Notes: generated by a model from the letters alone, not told the origin. 64,000 bases of DNA from Azospirillum sp. B21 (GCF_008364825.1 NZ_VTTO01000004.1:387202-451201), one strand, 5' to 3'; numbered from the stretch's first letter, positions 44,931 through 54,458 are shown. Numbers and translations are program-made.

Positions 44931-46427
44931 ATGACATCAGCGACTCTGACTTCAGGGGCCACCCTGGGCAGCCAGCGGGTGTCGGAAGACGTGCGTTACC
45001 ATGAGGACGCCATCCGACTCTTCGTGATCGCTGCAGTGTTCTGGGGCGTGGTCGGTTTCCTGGCCGGCACCTTCATCGCTCTGCAGCTGGCCTTCCCGGC
45101 GCTGAATCTCGGGTTGGAGTGGACGAGCTTCGGGCGCCTGCGCCCCGTCCACACCTCGGCCGTGATTTTCGCGTTCGGCGGCAATGTGCTGTTCGCCACC
45201 TCGCTCTATTCGGTTCAACGGACTTGCCGTCAGCATCTCTTCGGGGGCGAAGGGCTGGCGAAGTTCGTTTTCTGGAACTACAACGTCTTCATCGTGCTTG
45301 CGGCGCTGAGCTATGTCCTGGGCTACACCCAGGGCAAGGAATACGCCGAGCCCGAGTGGATCCTCGATCTGTACCTGACGGTCGTCTGGGTGCTCTATGC
45401 GGTCCAGTTCATCGGCACCGTGATGACGCGGCGCGAGTCGCACATCTATGTGGCGAACTGGTTCTTCATGGCGTTCATCCTGACCGTCGCCATCCTGCAC
45501 ATCGGCAACAACGTCAACATCCCGGTGTCGCTGTTCGGCATGAAGTCCTACAGCTTCGTGTCGGGCGTGCAGAGCGCGATGGTGCAGTGGTGGTACGGCC
45601 ACAACGCGGTCGGCTTCTTCCTGACCGCCGGCTTCCTGGGCATCATGTACTACTTCGTGCCCAAGCGCGCCGAGCGGCCGGTCTATTCCTACCGCCTGTC
45701 GATCGTCCACTTCTGGACCCTGATCTTCCTCTACATCTGGGCCGGCCCGCACCACCTGCACTACACCTCCCTGCCGGACTGGGCGCAGACGCTGGGCATG
45801 ACCTTCTCGGTCATGCTGTGGATGCCGTCCTGGGGCGGCATGATCAACGGCATCATGACCCTGTCGGGCGCCTGGGATAAGCTGCGCACCGACCCGGTCC
45901 TGCGTTTCCTGGTCACCTCGGTCGCCTTCTACGGCATGTCGACCTTCGAAGGCCCGCTGATGTCGGTCAAGCCGGTCAACGCCCTGTCGCACTACACCGA
46001 CTGGACCGTCGGCCACGTGCACTCCGGCGCTCTCGGCTGGGTCGCCTTCGTCTCCTTCGGCGCGATCTATTATCTCGTGCCGGTGCTGTGGAAGCGCTCG
46101 CAGCTCTACAGCATGCGTCTGGTCAGCTACCACTTCTGGACCGCCACCATCGGCATCGTGCTCTACATCACCGCCATGTGGGTGTCGGGCATCATGCAGG
46201 GCCTGATGTGGCGTGCCTACGACAACCTGGGCTTCCTGCAGTACTCCTTCGTGGAGACCGTCGCGGCGATGCACCCGTTCTACGTGATCCGCGCGATGGG
46301 CGGCGTCCTGTTCGTCATCGGCGCTCTCATCATGGTCTACAACCTGTGGCGCACGGCGAAGGGCGATGTCCGCATCGAGAAGCCCTATGTCACCACCCCG
46401 CACAAGGCGGCGGTCGGCGCGGCCTGA
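44931..46427 (+). CDS. fixN: cbb3-type cytochrome c oxidase subunit I
   Basis: 498 residues, about 12 membrane helices. It is the catalytic subunit of the high-affinity oxidase used at low oxygen. Haem-copper ligands are visible: His in [53 protein letters not shown], and [14 protein letters not shown]. It heads fixNOQP with close spacing (fixO starts 21 bases later). GGGAGA lies six bases before the ATG. Confidence 0.97.
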   Translation: MTSATLTSGATLGSQRVSEDVRYHEDAIRLFVIAAVFWGVVGFLAGTFIALQLAFPALNLGLEWTSFGRLRPVHTSAVIFAFGGNVLFATSLYSVQRTCRQHLFGGEGLAKFVFWNYNVFIVLAALSYVLGYTQGKEYAEPEWILDLYLTVVWVLYAVQFIGTVMTRRESHIYVANWFFMAFILTVAILHIGNNVNIPVSLFGMKSYSFVSGVQSAMVQWWYGHNAVGFFLTAGFLGIMYYFVPKRAERPVYSYRLSIVHFWTLIFLYIWAGPHHLHYTSLPDWAQTLGMTFSVMLWMPSWGGMINGIMTLSGAWDKLRTDPVLRFLVTSVAFYGMSTFEGPLMSVKPVNALSHYTDWTVGHVHSGALGWVAFVSFGAIYYLVPVLWKRSQLYSMRLVSYHFWTATIGIVLYITAMWVSGIMQGLMWRAYDNLGFLQYSFVETVAAMHPFYVIRAMGGVLFVIGALIMVYNLWRTAKGDVRIEKPYVTTPHKAAVGAA

Positions 46428-46448
46428 CGCTAGGGAAGGATGCGAGAA

Positions 46449-47189
46449 ATGGCTCAGGAAAAAAAGGGCTTCAGCCACGATCTGATCGAGCGGAACACGC
46501 TTCTTCTGATCGTGCTCGTGCTGATCACCGTGTCGATCGGCGGTCTGGTCCAGATCGTCCCGCTCTTCACCATCGAATCGACCATCGAGAAGGTGGAGGG
46601 GGTCCGTCCCTACTCCCCGCTCGAACTGGCCGGGCAGAACATCTACTACCGTGAAGGCTGCTACAACTGCCACAGCCAGCAGATCCGTCCGTTCCGTGAC
46701 GAGGTCGAGCGTTACGGCCACTACTCGCTGGCTGCGGAGTCGATGTACGACCATCCGTTCCAGTGGGGCTCCAAGCGCACGGGTCCGGACCTGGCCCGCG
46801 TCGGCGGCAAGTACTCCAACGACTGGCAGGTCGCCCATCTGGTGAACCCGCGCGCGGTCGTGCCGGAGTCCATCATGCCGGGCTATGCCTGGATGAAGGA
46901 CCGTCCGCTGAGCTATGGCGACATCGCCGATCACCTGAAGGCGCTGAAGATCGTCGGCGTTCCCTACTCCGACGAGCAGATCGCCAACGCCAAGGCCGAC
47001 CTGGAAGCGCAGAAGAACCCGGACGGCGACACCGCCGGCCTGGCCAAGCGCTATCCGAAGGCCGTGGTCGCGAACTTCACCGGCAACAAGACCGTCACCG
47101 AAATGGACGCTCTCGTCGCCTACCTGCAGGTGCTGGGCACCATGGTGGACTTCACCAAGTACCAGTCGCCGAAGCAGCTGCAGCAGTAA
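46449..47189 (+). CDS. fixO: cbb3-type oxidase monohaem cytochrome c subunit
   Basis: 246 residues. One N-terminal membrane anchor (about 17-40) precedes a periplasmic domain with CYNCH at residues 71-75 binding one haem c, and the axial Met is probably in [30 protein letters not shown] is the family signature. The ATG at 46449 is preferred to 46440, which lies directly against the Shine-Dalgarno-like AGGGAAGG. Confidence 0.96.
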   Translation: MAQEKKGFSHDLIERNTLLLIVLVLITVSIGGLVQIVPLFTIESTIEKVEGVRPYSPLELAGQNIYYREGCYNCHSQQIRPFRDEVERYGHYSLAAESMYDHPFQWGSKRTGPDLARVGGKYSNDWQVAHLVNPRAVVPESIMPGYAWMKDRPLSYGDIADHLKALKIVGVPYSDEQIANAKADLEAQKNPDGDTAGLAKRYPKAVVANFTGNKTVTEMDALVAYLQVLGTMVDFTKYQSPKQLQQ

Positions 47190-47204
47190 TCGGGGGAGGA
47201 ATCC

Positions 47205-47366
47205 ATGGACTTGGATTCGATCACGGTGATGCTTCGGTCCTTCTGGACGGTGTGGTTGATGCTGCTGCTGACGGGTATCCTGGTTTACGCCATGTGGCCC
47301 GGCAACCGCCGCACCTTCGACGACGCCGCCCAGATCCCGCTCAAGGATGATGGTCAGGAGCTTTAG
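47205..47366 (+). CDS. fixQ: cbb3-type oxidase subunit, FixQ/CcoQ
   Basis: 53 residues: MDLDSITVMLRSFWTVWLM, one membrane helix, then AMWPGNRRTFDDAAQIPL. The length and post-helix basic motif are normal for CcoQ, which stabilises the oxidase complex. GGGGGAGG lies five bases before the ATG. It sits between fixO and fixP with gaps of 15 and 3 bases. Confidence 0.94.
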   Translation: MDLDSITVMLRSFWTVWLMLLLTGILVYAMWPGNRRTFDDAAQIPLKDDGQEL

Positions 47367-47369
47367 ACC

Positions 47370-48260
47370 ATGGCACAGAATTACAAGGACGAGCTGTCCG
47401 GCGTCGAGACCACCGGCCACGAGTGGGATGGACTGCGCGAACTGAACAACCCGCTGCCCAAGTGGTGGCTGTACCTCTTCTACGTCTGCATCGCCTGGTC
47501 GCTGGTGTACTACGTGTTCTACCCGGCCTGGCCGCTGGGCAAGACCTACACGAAGGGCATCCTCGGCTATTCGCAGCGTGAAGAACTCGATACCCGGATG
47601 GCGGAGGCGAAGGCCGGCCAGGCCAAGTTCCTGACCGCCATCGCCGCCAAGTCGGTCGACGAAATCCAGAAGGACAAGGACCTGCTGGGCTTCGCCATGG
47701 CCGGCGGCCGGTCCTACTTCAACGAGAACTGCGCCGCCTGCCACGGTGCCGGCGGCCAGGGTGCCAAGGGCTTCCCGACGCTGGCCGACGACGTGTGGCT
47801 GTGGGGCGGCTCCTCGGCCGACATCTACAAGACCATCCAGCACGGCATCCGTTCGGATGACGGCGACACCCGTGGCGTGCCGAATGTCGGCATGACCGCC
47901 TTCGGCAAGGACGGCATCCTGAACCGCGACCAGATCGATCAGGTCACGGACTATGTGCTGTCGCTGAACGGCAAGACCGCCGATGCGGGCAAGGTCGCCA
48001 AGGGCAAGACCGTCTATGACGAGAACTGCGCCGCCTGCCACGGCGACGCTGGTCAGGGTTCGGTCGCCGCCGGTCTCGACGGCATCGGCGCTCCCCCGCT
48101 GAAGCAGGCCAACTGGCTCTACGGCGGCGACAAGGCCACGCTGATGGACACGGTGACCAACGGCCGTGCCGGCATGATGCCGGCCTGGTCGAAGCGTCTG
48201 GACGACGCGACGATCAAGTCGCTGGCGGTCTACGTCCACAACCTGGGCGGCGGCAAGTAA
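47370..48260 (+). CDS. fixP: cbb3-type oxidase dihaem cytochrome c subunit
   Basis: 296 residues. One membrane anchor at about 33-55 (WWLYLFYVCIAWSLVYYVFY) is followed by two cytochrome c domains with CAACH at 121-125 and 220-224. Axial Met candidates are in VGMTAFGKDG and AGMMPAWSK. It passes electrons from cytochrome c or bc1 to FixO/FixN. Last gene of fixNOQP, closed by a strong terminator. Confidence 0.96.
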   Translation: MAQNYKDELSGVETTGHEWDGLRELNNPLPKWWLYLFYVCIAWSLVYYVFYPAWPLGKTYTKGILGYSQREELDTRMAEAKAGQAKFLTAIAAKSVDEIQKDKDLLGFAMAGGRSYFNENCAACHGAGGQGAKGFPTLADDVWLWGGSSADIYKTIQHGIRSDDGDTRGVPNVGMTAFGKDGILNRDQIDQVTDYVLSLNGKTADAGKVAKGKTVYDENCAACHGDAGQGSVAAGLDGIGAPPLKQANWLYGGDKATLMDTVTNGRAGMMPAWSKRLDDATIKSLAVYVHNLGGGK

Positions 48261-48300
48261 GCCGATCCCGATCCGGGGATAAGTTCGGAACCGACCTGAA

Positions 48301-48334
48301 GGGCGTCGGGGAGTTCGCTCCCCGGCGCCCTTTT
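48301..48334 (+). terminator. Intrinsic terminator of fixNOQP
   Basis: 13-bp stem (48301-48313 with 48318-48330, one wobble) closed by the stable TTCG tetraloop and followed by TTTT. Confidence 0.92.
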
Positions 48335-48383
48335 CCTATGGGAAACGGCCTGCCGGCTGGCGGTTCCGTGAACTTCCTGTCAT

Positions 48384-48397
48384 TTGATCCAGCGCAA
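48384..48397. promoter_or_regulatory. Weak Fnr-type half-site upstream of fixH
   Basis: TTGATCCAGCGCAA has one perfect half (TTGAT) and a degenerate second half (CGCAA for ATCAA). It ends 94 bases before the fixH ATG, in the short gap after the fixP terminator, where a second promoter is expected. Confidence 0.4.
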
Positions 48398-48491
48398 TGT
48401 ACCTGCGGCAATCGGTCGCCATAGTGCCCGGACCGGCCACCGGAATTTGCCGACCAGAAGCCGCCGACCAGTCGAAGGGCAGCCAGCGACC

Positions 48492-49022
48492 ATGACCATC
48501 AGCACGACCACCGGAAACCGCCCCACCGCTCCGAAGCGTGTCAAGCCGCCGCGCCAGAAGGGATGGTACATCCCCTGGATCTTCGTCGGCCTCTTCATGA
48601 TCGTCCTGACGGTGAACGCGATCATGGTCCATTTCGCCATGTCGAGCTGGACCGGGGTGCAGACCGAGAACCACTTCATCAAGGGCATCAGCTACAACAA
48701 GGATCTCGCCGGCGCCCGCGCCCAGGCCGAACGCGGCTGGCAGGTGCAGGCGGAATTCACCAGCACCGAGCCTCGCAAGGCCCTGGTCGCCATCACCGCC
48801 CGCGACAAGGAAGGCCGCGTCCTGAAGGATGCCGGCGTCACCGTGTCGATGATCCGTCCGACCACCGTCGGCCACGACAAGACGCTGACCCTGCCGTATC
48901 TGGGCGAAGGCCGTTACGGCGCTCCGGTGGAACTGGACCTGGAAGGCCAGTGGGACATGCGCTTCGTCATCACCCACTCCACCGGCGATTATCAGGACCA
49001 GAAGCGTGTCTGGGTGCAGTGA
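48492..49022 (+). CDS. fixH: FixH family protein (cbb3 oxidase assembly)
   Basis: 176 residues. A basic N-terminal cytoplasmic tail leads to one membrane helix (WIFVGLFMIVLTVNAIMVHFAM, about residues 24-45) and a periplasmic FixH domain with SWTGVQTENHFIKGISYNKDLA. FixH acts with FixI and FixS in copper delivery to the oxidase. Start at MTISTTTGN. The usual upstream gene, fixG, is missing here. fixI starts 58 bases downstream. Confidence 0.92.
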   Translation: MTISTTTGNRPTAPKRVKPPRQKGWYIPWIFVGLFMIVLTVNAIMVHFAMSSWTGVQTENHFIKGISYNKDLAGARAQAERGWQVQAEFTSTEPRKALVAITARDKEGRVLKDAGVTVSMIRPTTVGHDKTLTLPYLGEGRYGAPVELDLEGQWDMRFVITHSTGDYQDQKRVWVQ

Positions 49023-49080
49023 GCTTTGAAGGGGCCAATCGGCAGCGATTGCCGGGCCGGGATCATCGGGGTGCTGTGAG

Positions 49081-51609
49081 ATGAGCGTCTGCCTCCATTG
49101 CGGACAAGAGTTGGGCGAGGGCGTGCAAGCCAACTCCAACGCCGCCACGACCGCCACCGATGGGGCCGGCCCTTTCTGCTGCACCGGCTGCGCCGCCGCC
49201 TACGATCTCGTCCGCGGCCTGGGGCTGGAGCGCTATTACGAGCGCCGCAGCGTCGATCCCACCGCGCGCCCGCTGCGCCCCGACGACGCCCCGACGGTGG
49301 ATTACGAACCGCATGCGCGCGAGGAGTCCGATGGCACCCGCAGCCTGCACCTGATGGTCGACGGCATGCAGTGCGCCGCCTGCGTCTGGCTGATCGAATC
49401 GGCGCTCAGCCGCCAGCCGGGCGTCGGCCACGCCCGCATGAACATGACCACGCGCCGGCTGACGGTGCGCTGGGACCCCAAGGTCACCGATGCCAACACG
49501 GTGGTCGGCACCGTCGCCCAGCTGGGCTATCGCGCCGTGCCCTTCGATCCGGACCGGCTGGGCGGCGCCCAGGCGAGGAGCGAGAAGGAGCTTCTGCGCG
49601 CCATGGCCGTCGCCGGCTTCGCCATGGGCAACGTCATGCTGCTGTCGGTGTCGGTCTGGGCCGGCCACAGCCAGGGCATGGGCAGCGCCACCCGCGACCT
49701 GATGCACTGGATCTCGGCGCTGATCTGCATGCCGGCCATCGCCTATGCGCTGCGTCCCTTCGCGCGCTCGGCGCTGTCGGCCCTGCGCCACGGCCGCACC
49801 AACATGGACGTGCCGATCACCATCGGCGTCCTGCTCGCCACCGGCATGAGCCTGTTCGAGACGATCCACAGCGGCGACCATGCCTACTTCGACGGCGGCG
49901 TGATGCTGCTGTTCTTCCTGCTGGTCGGCCGCTATCTCGACCAGCGGGCGCGTGGCCGGGCGCGTTCGGCGGCGGAACAGTTGCTGGGACTGCGCGCCAA
50001 CGCCGTCACCATCCTGCGCGAGGACGGCACCAGCGCCGTCGTTCCGCCGGAACAGGTCACCAGCGGAACCACCATCCTGGTCGCGGCCGGCGAGCGCATC
50101 CCGGTGGACGGCCGGGTGTCCGACGGCATTTCAGACCTCGACACCGGCCTGATCACCGGCGAGACGGTGCCGGGCACCGCAAGGCCGGGCGATCAGGTCT
50201 TCGCCGGAACGCTGAACCTGACCGCACCGCTGCGCCTGACCGTCACCGCGGTGGGGGAGGGCACGCTGCTGGCCGAGATCGTCCGGCTGATGGAGGTGGC
50301 CGAACAGGGCCGCGCCAAATATGTCGCCATCGCCGACCGGGTGTCGCGGCTCTATGCCCCGGTGGTGCATCTGGCGGCCCTGAGCACCTTCGGTGCCTGG
50401 ATGCTGCTGGGCGGGGCGATGTGGCAGGACGCGCTGATGAACGCCATCGCCGTGCTGATCATCACCTGCCCCTGCGCGCTGGCGCTGGCGGTGCCGGTGG
50501 TGCAGGTGATTGCCAGCGGCCGGCTGATGCGCCAGGGCACCCTGTTGAAGAGCCCGACCGCGCTGGAACGACTCGCCGCCATCGACACGGTGGTGTTCGA
50601 CAAGACCGGCACCCTGACCGAAGGGCGCCCGGTGCCGCAGCTGGACGGGCTGGCGGCGGAGGATCTGGCGCTGGCGGCCTCGCTGGCCGCGGCCAGCCGC
50701 CATCCGCTCGCCCGCGCGCTCGCTGCAGCCGCGCCACAGGTGCCGGTGGCCGCAGGCGTGCGCGAGATCGCCGGTGCCGGCCTGTTGCTGCAGACCCCTG
50801 ATGGGGAGGTCCGGCTCGGCAGCCGCCGTTTCACCGGCGCGCCGCTGGAGGCGGAGGACGCCGCCGGTCCGGAGCTGTGGCTCGCCCGTCCGGGCGAGGA
50901 GCCGCGGCGAATCGTGTTCCTCGACGCTCCGCGGCCGGACGCCGCCGCCGTGGTGGCGGCGCTGAAGGCGCGCGGGCTGGAGGTGCGACTGCTGTCGGGC
51001 GACCGCAATGGGGCGGTGGCGGCAGTGGCGGAGCGGCTGGGCATCGCCGACTGGCGTGCCGAGCAGACCCCTACCGACAAGACCGCCGTGCTGGCCGAAC
51101 TGGCCGCCGAGGGACGCACGGTTCTGATGGTGGGCGACGGGCTGAACGATGCCCCGGCGCTGGCCGCGGCGGCGGTGTCGATGTCGCCCTCCACCGCGGT
51201 GGACGTCAGCCAGACCGCGGCGGACGTGGTGTTCCAGGGCCGGCTGCTGCGCCCGATCGTCGAGACGGTGGAGGTCGCCCGCCGGTCCGGCCGTCTGGTC
51301 CGGCAGAATTTCGGCATCGCGCTGGTGTATAACCTCTGCGCCGTGCCGCTCGCGATGGGCGGAATGCTGACGCCGCTGCTGGCGGCGCTCGCCATGTCGT
51401 CGTCGTCGCTGATCGTCATTCTCAACGCGCTGCGGCTGGCCCGTGGTGCCATCGTCAAGGATGTTCCCGTCCAGGAAATGGCTGTGCGGGATCTGCCGGG
51501 TAAGGATTCGAGTGATGGACGAGCTTCTCTATCTGATCGCGATCGCGCTCAGCCTGGGCGGTCTGGGGCTGACGGCCTTTCTGTGGGCGCTGAAGTCCGG
51601 CCAGTTTGA
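49081..51609 (+). CDS. fixI: Copper-translocating P1B-type ATPase for cbb3 oxidase
   Basis: 842 residues. The N-terminus has a Cys-rich segment (CLHCGQEL... FCCTGCAAAY) and a heavy-metal-associated domain with CAAC (MQCAACVWLIES). Catalytic motifs are the membrane metal site CPC (ITCPCALALAVP), the phosphorylation motif DKTGTLT, the HP dipeptide in SRHPLARAL and the hinge VGDGLNDAPAL. It is the FixI/CcoI copper exporter needed for oxidase maturation. The last 31 residues overlap fixS in another frame and look unlike the family, suggesting stop loss or a small frameshift near the end. Confidence 0.95.
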   Translation: MSVCLHCGQELGEGVQANSNAATTATDGAGPFCCTGCAAAYDLVRGLGLERYYERRSVDPTARPLRPDDAPTVDYEPHAREESDGTRSLHLMVDGMQCAACVWLIESALSRQPGVGHARMNMTTRRLTVRWDPKVTDANTVVGTVAQLGYRAVPFDPDRLGGAQARSEKELLRAMAVAGFAMGNVMLLSVSVWAGHSQGMGSATRDLMHWISALICMPAIAYALRPFARSALSALRHGRTNMDVPITIGVLLATGMSLFETIHSGDHAYFDGGVMLLFFLLVGRYLDQRARGRARSAAEQLLGLRANAVTILREDGTSAVVPPEQVTSGTTILVAAGERIPVDGRVSDGISDLDTGLITGETVPGTARPGDQVFAGTLNLTAPLRLTVTAVGEGTLLAEIVRLMEVAEQGRAKYVAIADRVSRLYAPVVHLAALSTFGAWMLLGGAMWQDALMNAIAVLIITCPCALALAVPVVQVIASGRLMRQGTLLKSPTALERLAAIDTVVFDKTGTLTEGRPVPQLDGLAAEDLALAASLAAASRHPLARALAAAAPQVPVAAGVREIAGAGLLLQTPDGEVRLGSRRFTGAPLEAEDAAGPELWLARPGEEPRRIVFLDAPRPDAAAVVAALKARGLEVRLLSGDRNGAVAAVAERLGIADWRAEQTPTDKTAVLAELAAEGRTVLMVGDGLNDAPALAAAAVSMSPSTAVDVSQTAADVVFQGRLLRPIVETVEVARRSGRLVRQNFGIALVYNLCAVPLAMGGMLTPLLAALAMSSSSLIVILNALRLARGAIVKDVPVQEMAVRDLPGKDSSDGRASLSDRDRAQPGRSGADGLSVGAEVRPV

Positions 51610-51715
51610 TGATCTCGACGGCGCGGCGCACCGCGTCCTGTTCGACGACGACCTGCCGGCGGCCCCCCGGTCGGGAACCGAGCCGGCCGCTCCGGAGGCT
51701 GTCCGGAGGCAATAG
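51515..51715 (+). CDS. fixS: cbb3 oxidase assembly protein FixS/CcoS
   Basis: 66 residues beginning MDELLYLIAIALSLGGLGL, one membrane helix, then FLWALKSGQFDDLDGAAHRVLFDDD, the CcoS signature. It overlaps the 3' end of fixI by 95 bases in a different frame. It closes the fixHIS maturation group; the tail after about residue 50 is low complexity. Confidence 0.93.
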   Translation: MDELLYLIAIALSLGGLGLTAFLWALKSGQFDDLDGAAHRVLFDDDLPAAPRSGTEPAAPEAVRRQ

Positions 51716-51795
51716 TGCCAAAGCCCGTATGGGCAAAGAAAAGGTTGTATGCGTGCGAGGTTGCGATTCTCAGCGATTGCCACCAATATGAGCCC

Positions 51796-52560
51796 ATGCG
51801 GAATGAAAGGCTGGGTTCGTCCATGCCACCTTTTGATACGGTTCGCGCTCGGGAAAAGAGCGCTGCGACGGAAATGAATCCCTGCGGGGCCTGTCCCGTG
51901 CGCAGCCTGACGGTTTGCGCCGCGCTGGAACCGGAGGAACTGCGGCGCCTTGCCGACATTCTGCAGAATGTGCGCATCGATGCCGGCCACACCCTGTTCG
52001 CCGAAGGCGACGCGGCCGACGCGCTCTACAACGTCACCTCCGGTACGGTGAAGCTGTACAAGCTGCTGCCGGACGGGCGCCGCCAGATCACCGGCTTCCT
52101 GGTGACCGGCGACTTCCTGGGGCTGGCCGTCAACGACAGTTATGCCTACACCGCGGAGACCGTCACCAGCGCCTCGCTCTGCCGCTTCCCGCGCAAGAAG
52201 ATCGACGCGCTGCTGGAGGAATTCCCCAAGATGCAGCGGCGCCTGTTCTCCATGGCGTCGAACGAATTGGCCGCCGCTCAGGACCAGATGCTCCTGCTCG
52301 GCCGCAAGACGGCGAAGGAGAAGATCTGCTCCTTCCTGCTGATGCTGTCCCAGCGGGCTGCCCGCCGCGGTCATAAGGAAAACCCGGTCTTCGTGCCGAT
52401 GAGCCGCGCCGACATCGCCGATTATCTGGGCCTGACCACCGAGACGGTCAGCCGCACCTTCACACAGTTGAAGACCGCGGGGGTCATCTCGCTGCAGGAA
52501 GGCAACAAGGTCCTGATCGCGGACATCGACGCGATGTACGATCTGGCCGAAGGGGCGTGA
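51796..52560 (+). CDS. Fnr-type oxygen-responsive transcriptional regulator
   Basis: 254 residues (245 if the ATG at 51823 is used; no strong ribosome site distinguishes them). The N-terminus carries CGACPVRSLTVC (Cys 30, 33, 41), a CX2CX7C motif as in FnrN/FnrL, and a fourth Cys 129 in ASLCRFPRK, so an oxygen-labile 4Fe-4S cluster is expected. A cyclic-nucleotide-like domain and dimer helix follow. The recognition helix ADIADYLGLTTETVSRTFTQL has the E-xx-SR pattern that reads TTGAT-ATCAA. It lies next to fixNOQP-HIS and matching sites precede fixN, hemA and hemN. No site was seen upstream of this gene itself. Confidence 0.93.
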   Translation: MRNERLGSSMPPFDTVRAREKSAATEMNPCGACPVRSLTVCAALEPEELRRLADILQNVRIDAGHTLFAEGDAADALYNVTSGTVKLYKLLPDGRRQITGFLVTGDFLGLAVNDSYAYTAETVTSASLCRFPRKKIDALLEEFPKMQRRLFSMASNELAAAQDQMLLLGRKTAKEKICSFLLMLSQRAARRGHKENPVFVPMSRADIADYLGLTTETVSRTFTQLKTAGVISLQEGNKVLIADIDAMYDLAEGA

Positions 52561-52610
52561 CGCGGGGTGTAGCGCCTTTGCAGGGTGCGGGCGTGCTCGG
52601 CAATTCTTCC

Positions 52611-52740
52611 ACGGATTTCACGGATTAGGACACGGATTTCACGGATGTTCTTCCGCAAAGCTATGGCTTGACGGAGAATATCCGCTCCGGCAAGCTATAA
52701 AAAAATCCGTGTAATCCGTGTCTGAATCCGTGAAATCCGT
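52611..52740. repeat. Long inverted repeat built of ACGGAT units (copy 2)
   Basis: Arms of about 36 bases at 52611-52646 and 52705-52740 match at about 33 positions as reverse complements. Arm sequence and 3' flank (AAATCTTG) are shared with the element at 5763-5902. It fills the gap between fnr and ctaA, two convergent genes. Confidence 0.85.
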
Positions 52741-52788
52741 GTAAATCTTGCCGGACATATCCGCAGTCCGGCAAGACTACAGCGCGCG

Positions 52789-53862
52789 TTACTCCCCCCG
52801 CACCGGCCGCAGTTCGAACTGCAGCCACACCAACATTGACACCACCAGGATCGCGCCGGCCTGATGGGCGGCGGCGACCGGGAGCCACACCACGGTCAGC
52901 AGCGTGACGATGCCCAGCGCGATCTGCAGCAGGATCATGACGGCCGACGCCAATGCTGCGCGGCCGGCGCGGCCGGGCAGGCGGGCGTTCAAGACGCGGG
53001 CGGACAGCACCAGGACCAGGACGCCGGTCAGGATGGCCAGCGTGCGGTGGATGAGCTGGATCGCCGCGGTGTTCTCGAACGGATTGAGCCACCAGGGGGT
53101 CAGCGTGTTCACCTCCGGCGGAATCCAGTGGCCGGCCATCAGCGGGAAGGTGTTGTAGGCGAGGCCGGCGTCCGATCCGGCGACGAAGGCGCCCCAGACG
53201 ATGGTGACGGCGACCAGCCCAAGCGCCCAGCCGGTAAGGCGGCGCAGGCCGGCAGCCTCCGGACGCCACCCCGCCAGCGGCAGGGGGTCGAGCAGCCCCA
53301 GCGCGGTGCGCAGCAGCAGGGCGTAGATCAGGATCGCGGTGCCGAGATGCAGGGCCAGCCGGTAATGGCTGACGTTCGGCGCATCGACCAGCCCGCTCTT
53401 CACCATGAACCAGCCGATGCCGCCCTGCAGCCCGCCCAGCAGGAACAGGCCCATCAATTTCGGCCACAGTTCGGCCGAGATGCGGCCTTGCATCCAGAAG
53501 CGCAGGAAGGGGATGAGGAAGACGAACCCGATCAGCTGGCCCCACAGCCGGTGGAACCACTCCCACCAGAAGATCGACTGGAACCCCGCCAGATCCATGT
53601 GGCTGTTGTAGATGCGAAATTCGGGCGTCTGCTTGTAGAGGTCGAAGACCCGGTTCCACTCCGCCTCCGACAAGGGCGGCAGGATGCCGATCAGCGGTTT
53701 CCATTCCACCATCGACAGACCCGATTCGGTCAGCCGGGTGATGGCGCCGATCACGGCCATGGCCAGCACCATGGCGGCGCAGACCAGAAGCCAGACGGCG
53801 ATCGGCCGATCCGGATTGGGGCGGGCGGAGGAGGCGAGGCGGTCGGAGGCAAAGGCGGTCAC
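52789..53862 (-). CDS. ctaA: Haem A synthase (COX15/CtaA family)
   Basis: 357 residues, about eight membrane helices. It oxidises haem O to haem A for aa3-type oxidases. Conserved haem ligands and motifs: RLTESGLSMVEWKP, WWEWFHRLWGQLIG, VSHYRLALHLG, NPFENTAAIQLIHRTLA and AAHQAGA, giving the expected His pairs. The type-2 COX15 form is typical of alphaproteobacteria. The start is a GTG at 53862; no in-frame ATG fits. Its own product is not needed for cbb3 oxidase, so the neighbourhood is respiratory in general. Confidence 0.93.
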   Translation of the reverse strand: MTAFASDRLASSARPNPDRPIAVWLLVCAAMVLAMAVIGAITRLTESGLSMVEWKPLIGILPPLSEAEWNRVFDLYKQTPEFRIYNSHMDLAGFQSIFWWEWFHRLWGQLIGFVFLIPFLRFWMQGRISAELWPKLMGLFLLGGLQGGIGWFMVKSGLVDAPNVSHYRLALHLGTAILIYALLLRTALGLLDPLPLAGWRPEAAGLRRLTGWALGLVAVTIVWGAFVAGSDAGLAYNTFPLMAGHWIPPEVNTLTPWWLNPFENTAAIQLIHRTLAILTGVLVLVLSARVLNARLPGRAGRAALASAVMILLQIALGIVTLLTVVWLPVAAAHQAGAILVVSMLVWLQFELRPVRGE

Positions 53863-53886
53863 GGCGGTAATCCGGAGCACGGCGGT

Positions 53887-53917
53887 GGGATGTTCGCCAA
53901 TGTGGTGCGAACATCCC
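53887..53917. promoter_or_regulatory. Palindrome upstream of ctaA
   Basis: Perfect 11-bp inverted repeat GGGATGTTCGC/GCGAACATCCC with a 9-base loop, 25 bases before the ctaA start. Operator, or a hairpin ending the lysozyme transcript; no T tract is present. Confidence 0.5.
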
Positions 53918-53963
53918 GCTCCGTCAAACGCCTCTTGTCCCGTATGGGGCGGGCGGTGTTCGC

Positions 53964-54458
53964 TCAGGCGGTTCCGTCGGCCGTGGCGATGCCGCCCTGG
54001 GCCTGGGCGGTCTGGCTCTGGAACAGTGCCGCCTCGGCCGCGCGGCGGGCGACGAGGCCCGGCAGCTGGGTCGGCTTGCCGTTCACCGTGGCGTAGACCC
54101 AGCGGCCGAACTGGCCTGCGGCCCCGGCATAGTCGCCGGCGTTCAGCAGCTTCAGCAGGGTCGAGCTTTGCAGGCTGCCGGCCCCCAAATTGAAGACGAA
54201 GGAGGACAGGGCGCCGCGCTGGTCGTCGTTGAGGGACACCTTCACCAACATGTCGACGCGGCCGGCGGCATCCGTCAGGTCGGAGGCGAGGAAGCTGTCG
54301 GCCTGATCGGCGGTGATGGTCTGGCCCATCTTCACGCCCGCCGTGTGACCGTAGCCGATGGTGGGGACGCCCGCCGGGCAGAGATAGGCTTTGAGATACA
54401 GACCTTCGAAATGCTTCACGAGGTCGACCGCGGCTTGGCAGACCGGCTTGGTGGTCAT
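53964..54458 (-). CDS. Phage-type lysozyme (glycoside hydrolase family 24)
   Basis: 164 residues with the T4-lysozyme catalytic pattern at spacing E-x8-C-x5-T: Glu 18 in KHFEG, Cys 27 where T4 has Asp, and Thr 33 in PTIGYGHT. RGALSSFVFNLGAGSLQSSTLLKLLNAG and the FGRWVYATVNGKPTQLPGLVARRAAE segment are standard for endolysins. There is no signal peptide, as with holin-dependent lysozymes. The only plausible companion is the small membrane protein upstream at 54595-54882. No other phage genes were seen, so a domesticated lysis gene or remnant is likely. Confidence 0.9.
   Translation of the reverse strand: MTTKPVCQAAVDLVKHFEGLYLKAYLCPAGVPTIGYGHTAGVKMGQTITADQADSFLASDLTDAAGRVDMLVKVSLNDDQRGALSSFVFNLGAGSLQSSTLLKLLNAGDYAGAAGQFGRWVYATVNGKPTQLPGLVARRAAEAALFQSQTAQAQGGIATADGTA

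Noticed and set aside
44952..48239. Very long open frame on the minus strand opposite fixNOQP (over 1000 codons)
   Set aside because: It is antisense to well-identified oxidase genes, composed of His/Asp/Gln/Arg-rich shadow sequence. High GC content produces such stop-free shadows.
53887..53917. LexA box upstream of ctaA (GTTC and GAAC halves)
   Set aside because: The halves are inverted with a 13-base gap, not the direct GAAC-N7-GAAC form used in alphaproteobacteria.
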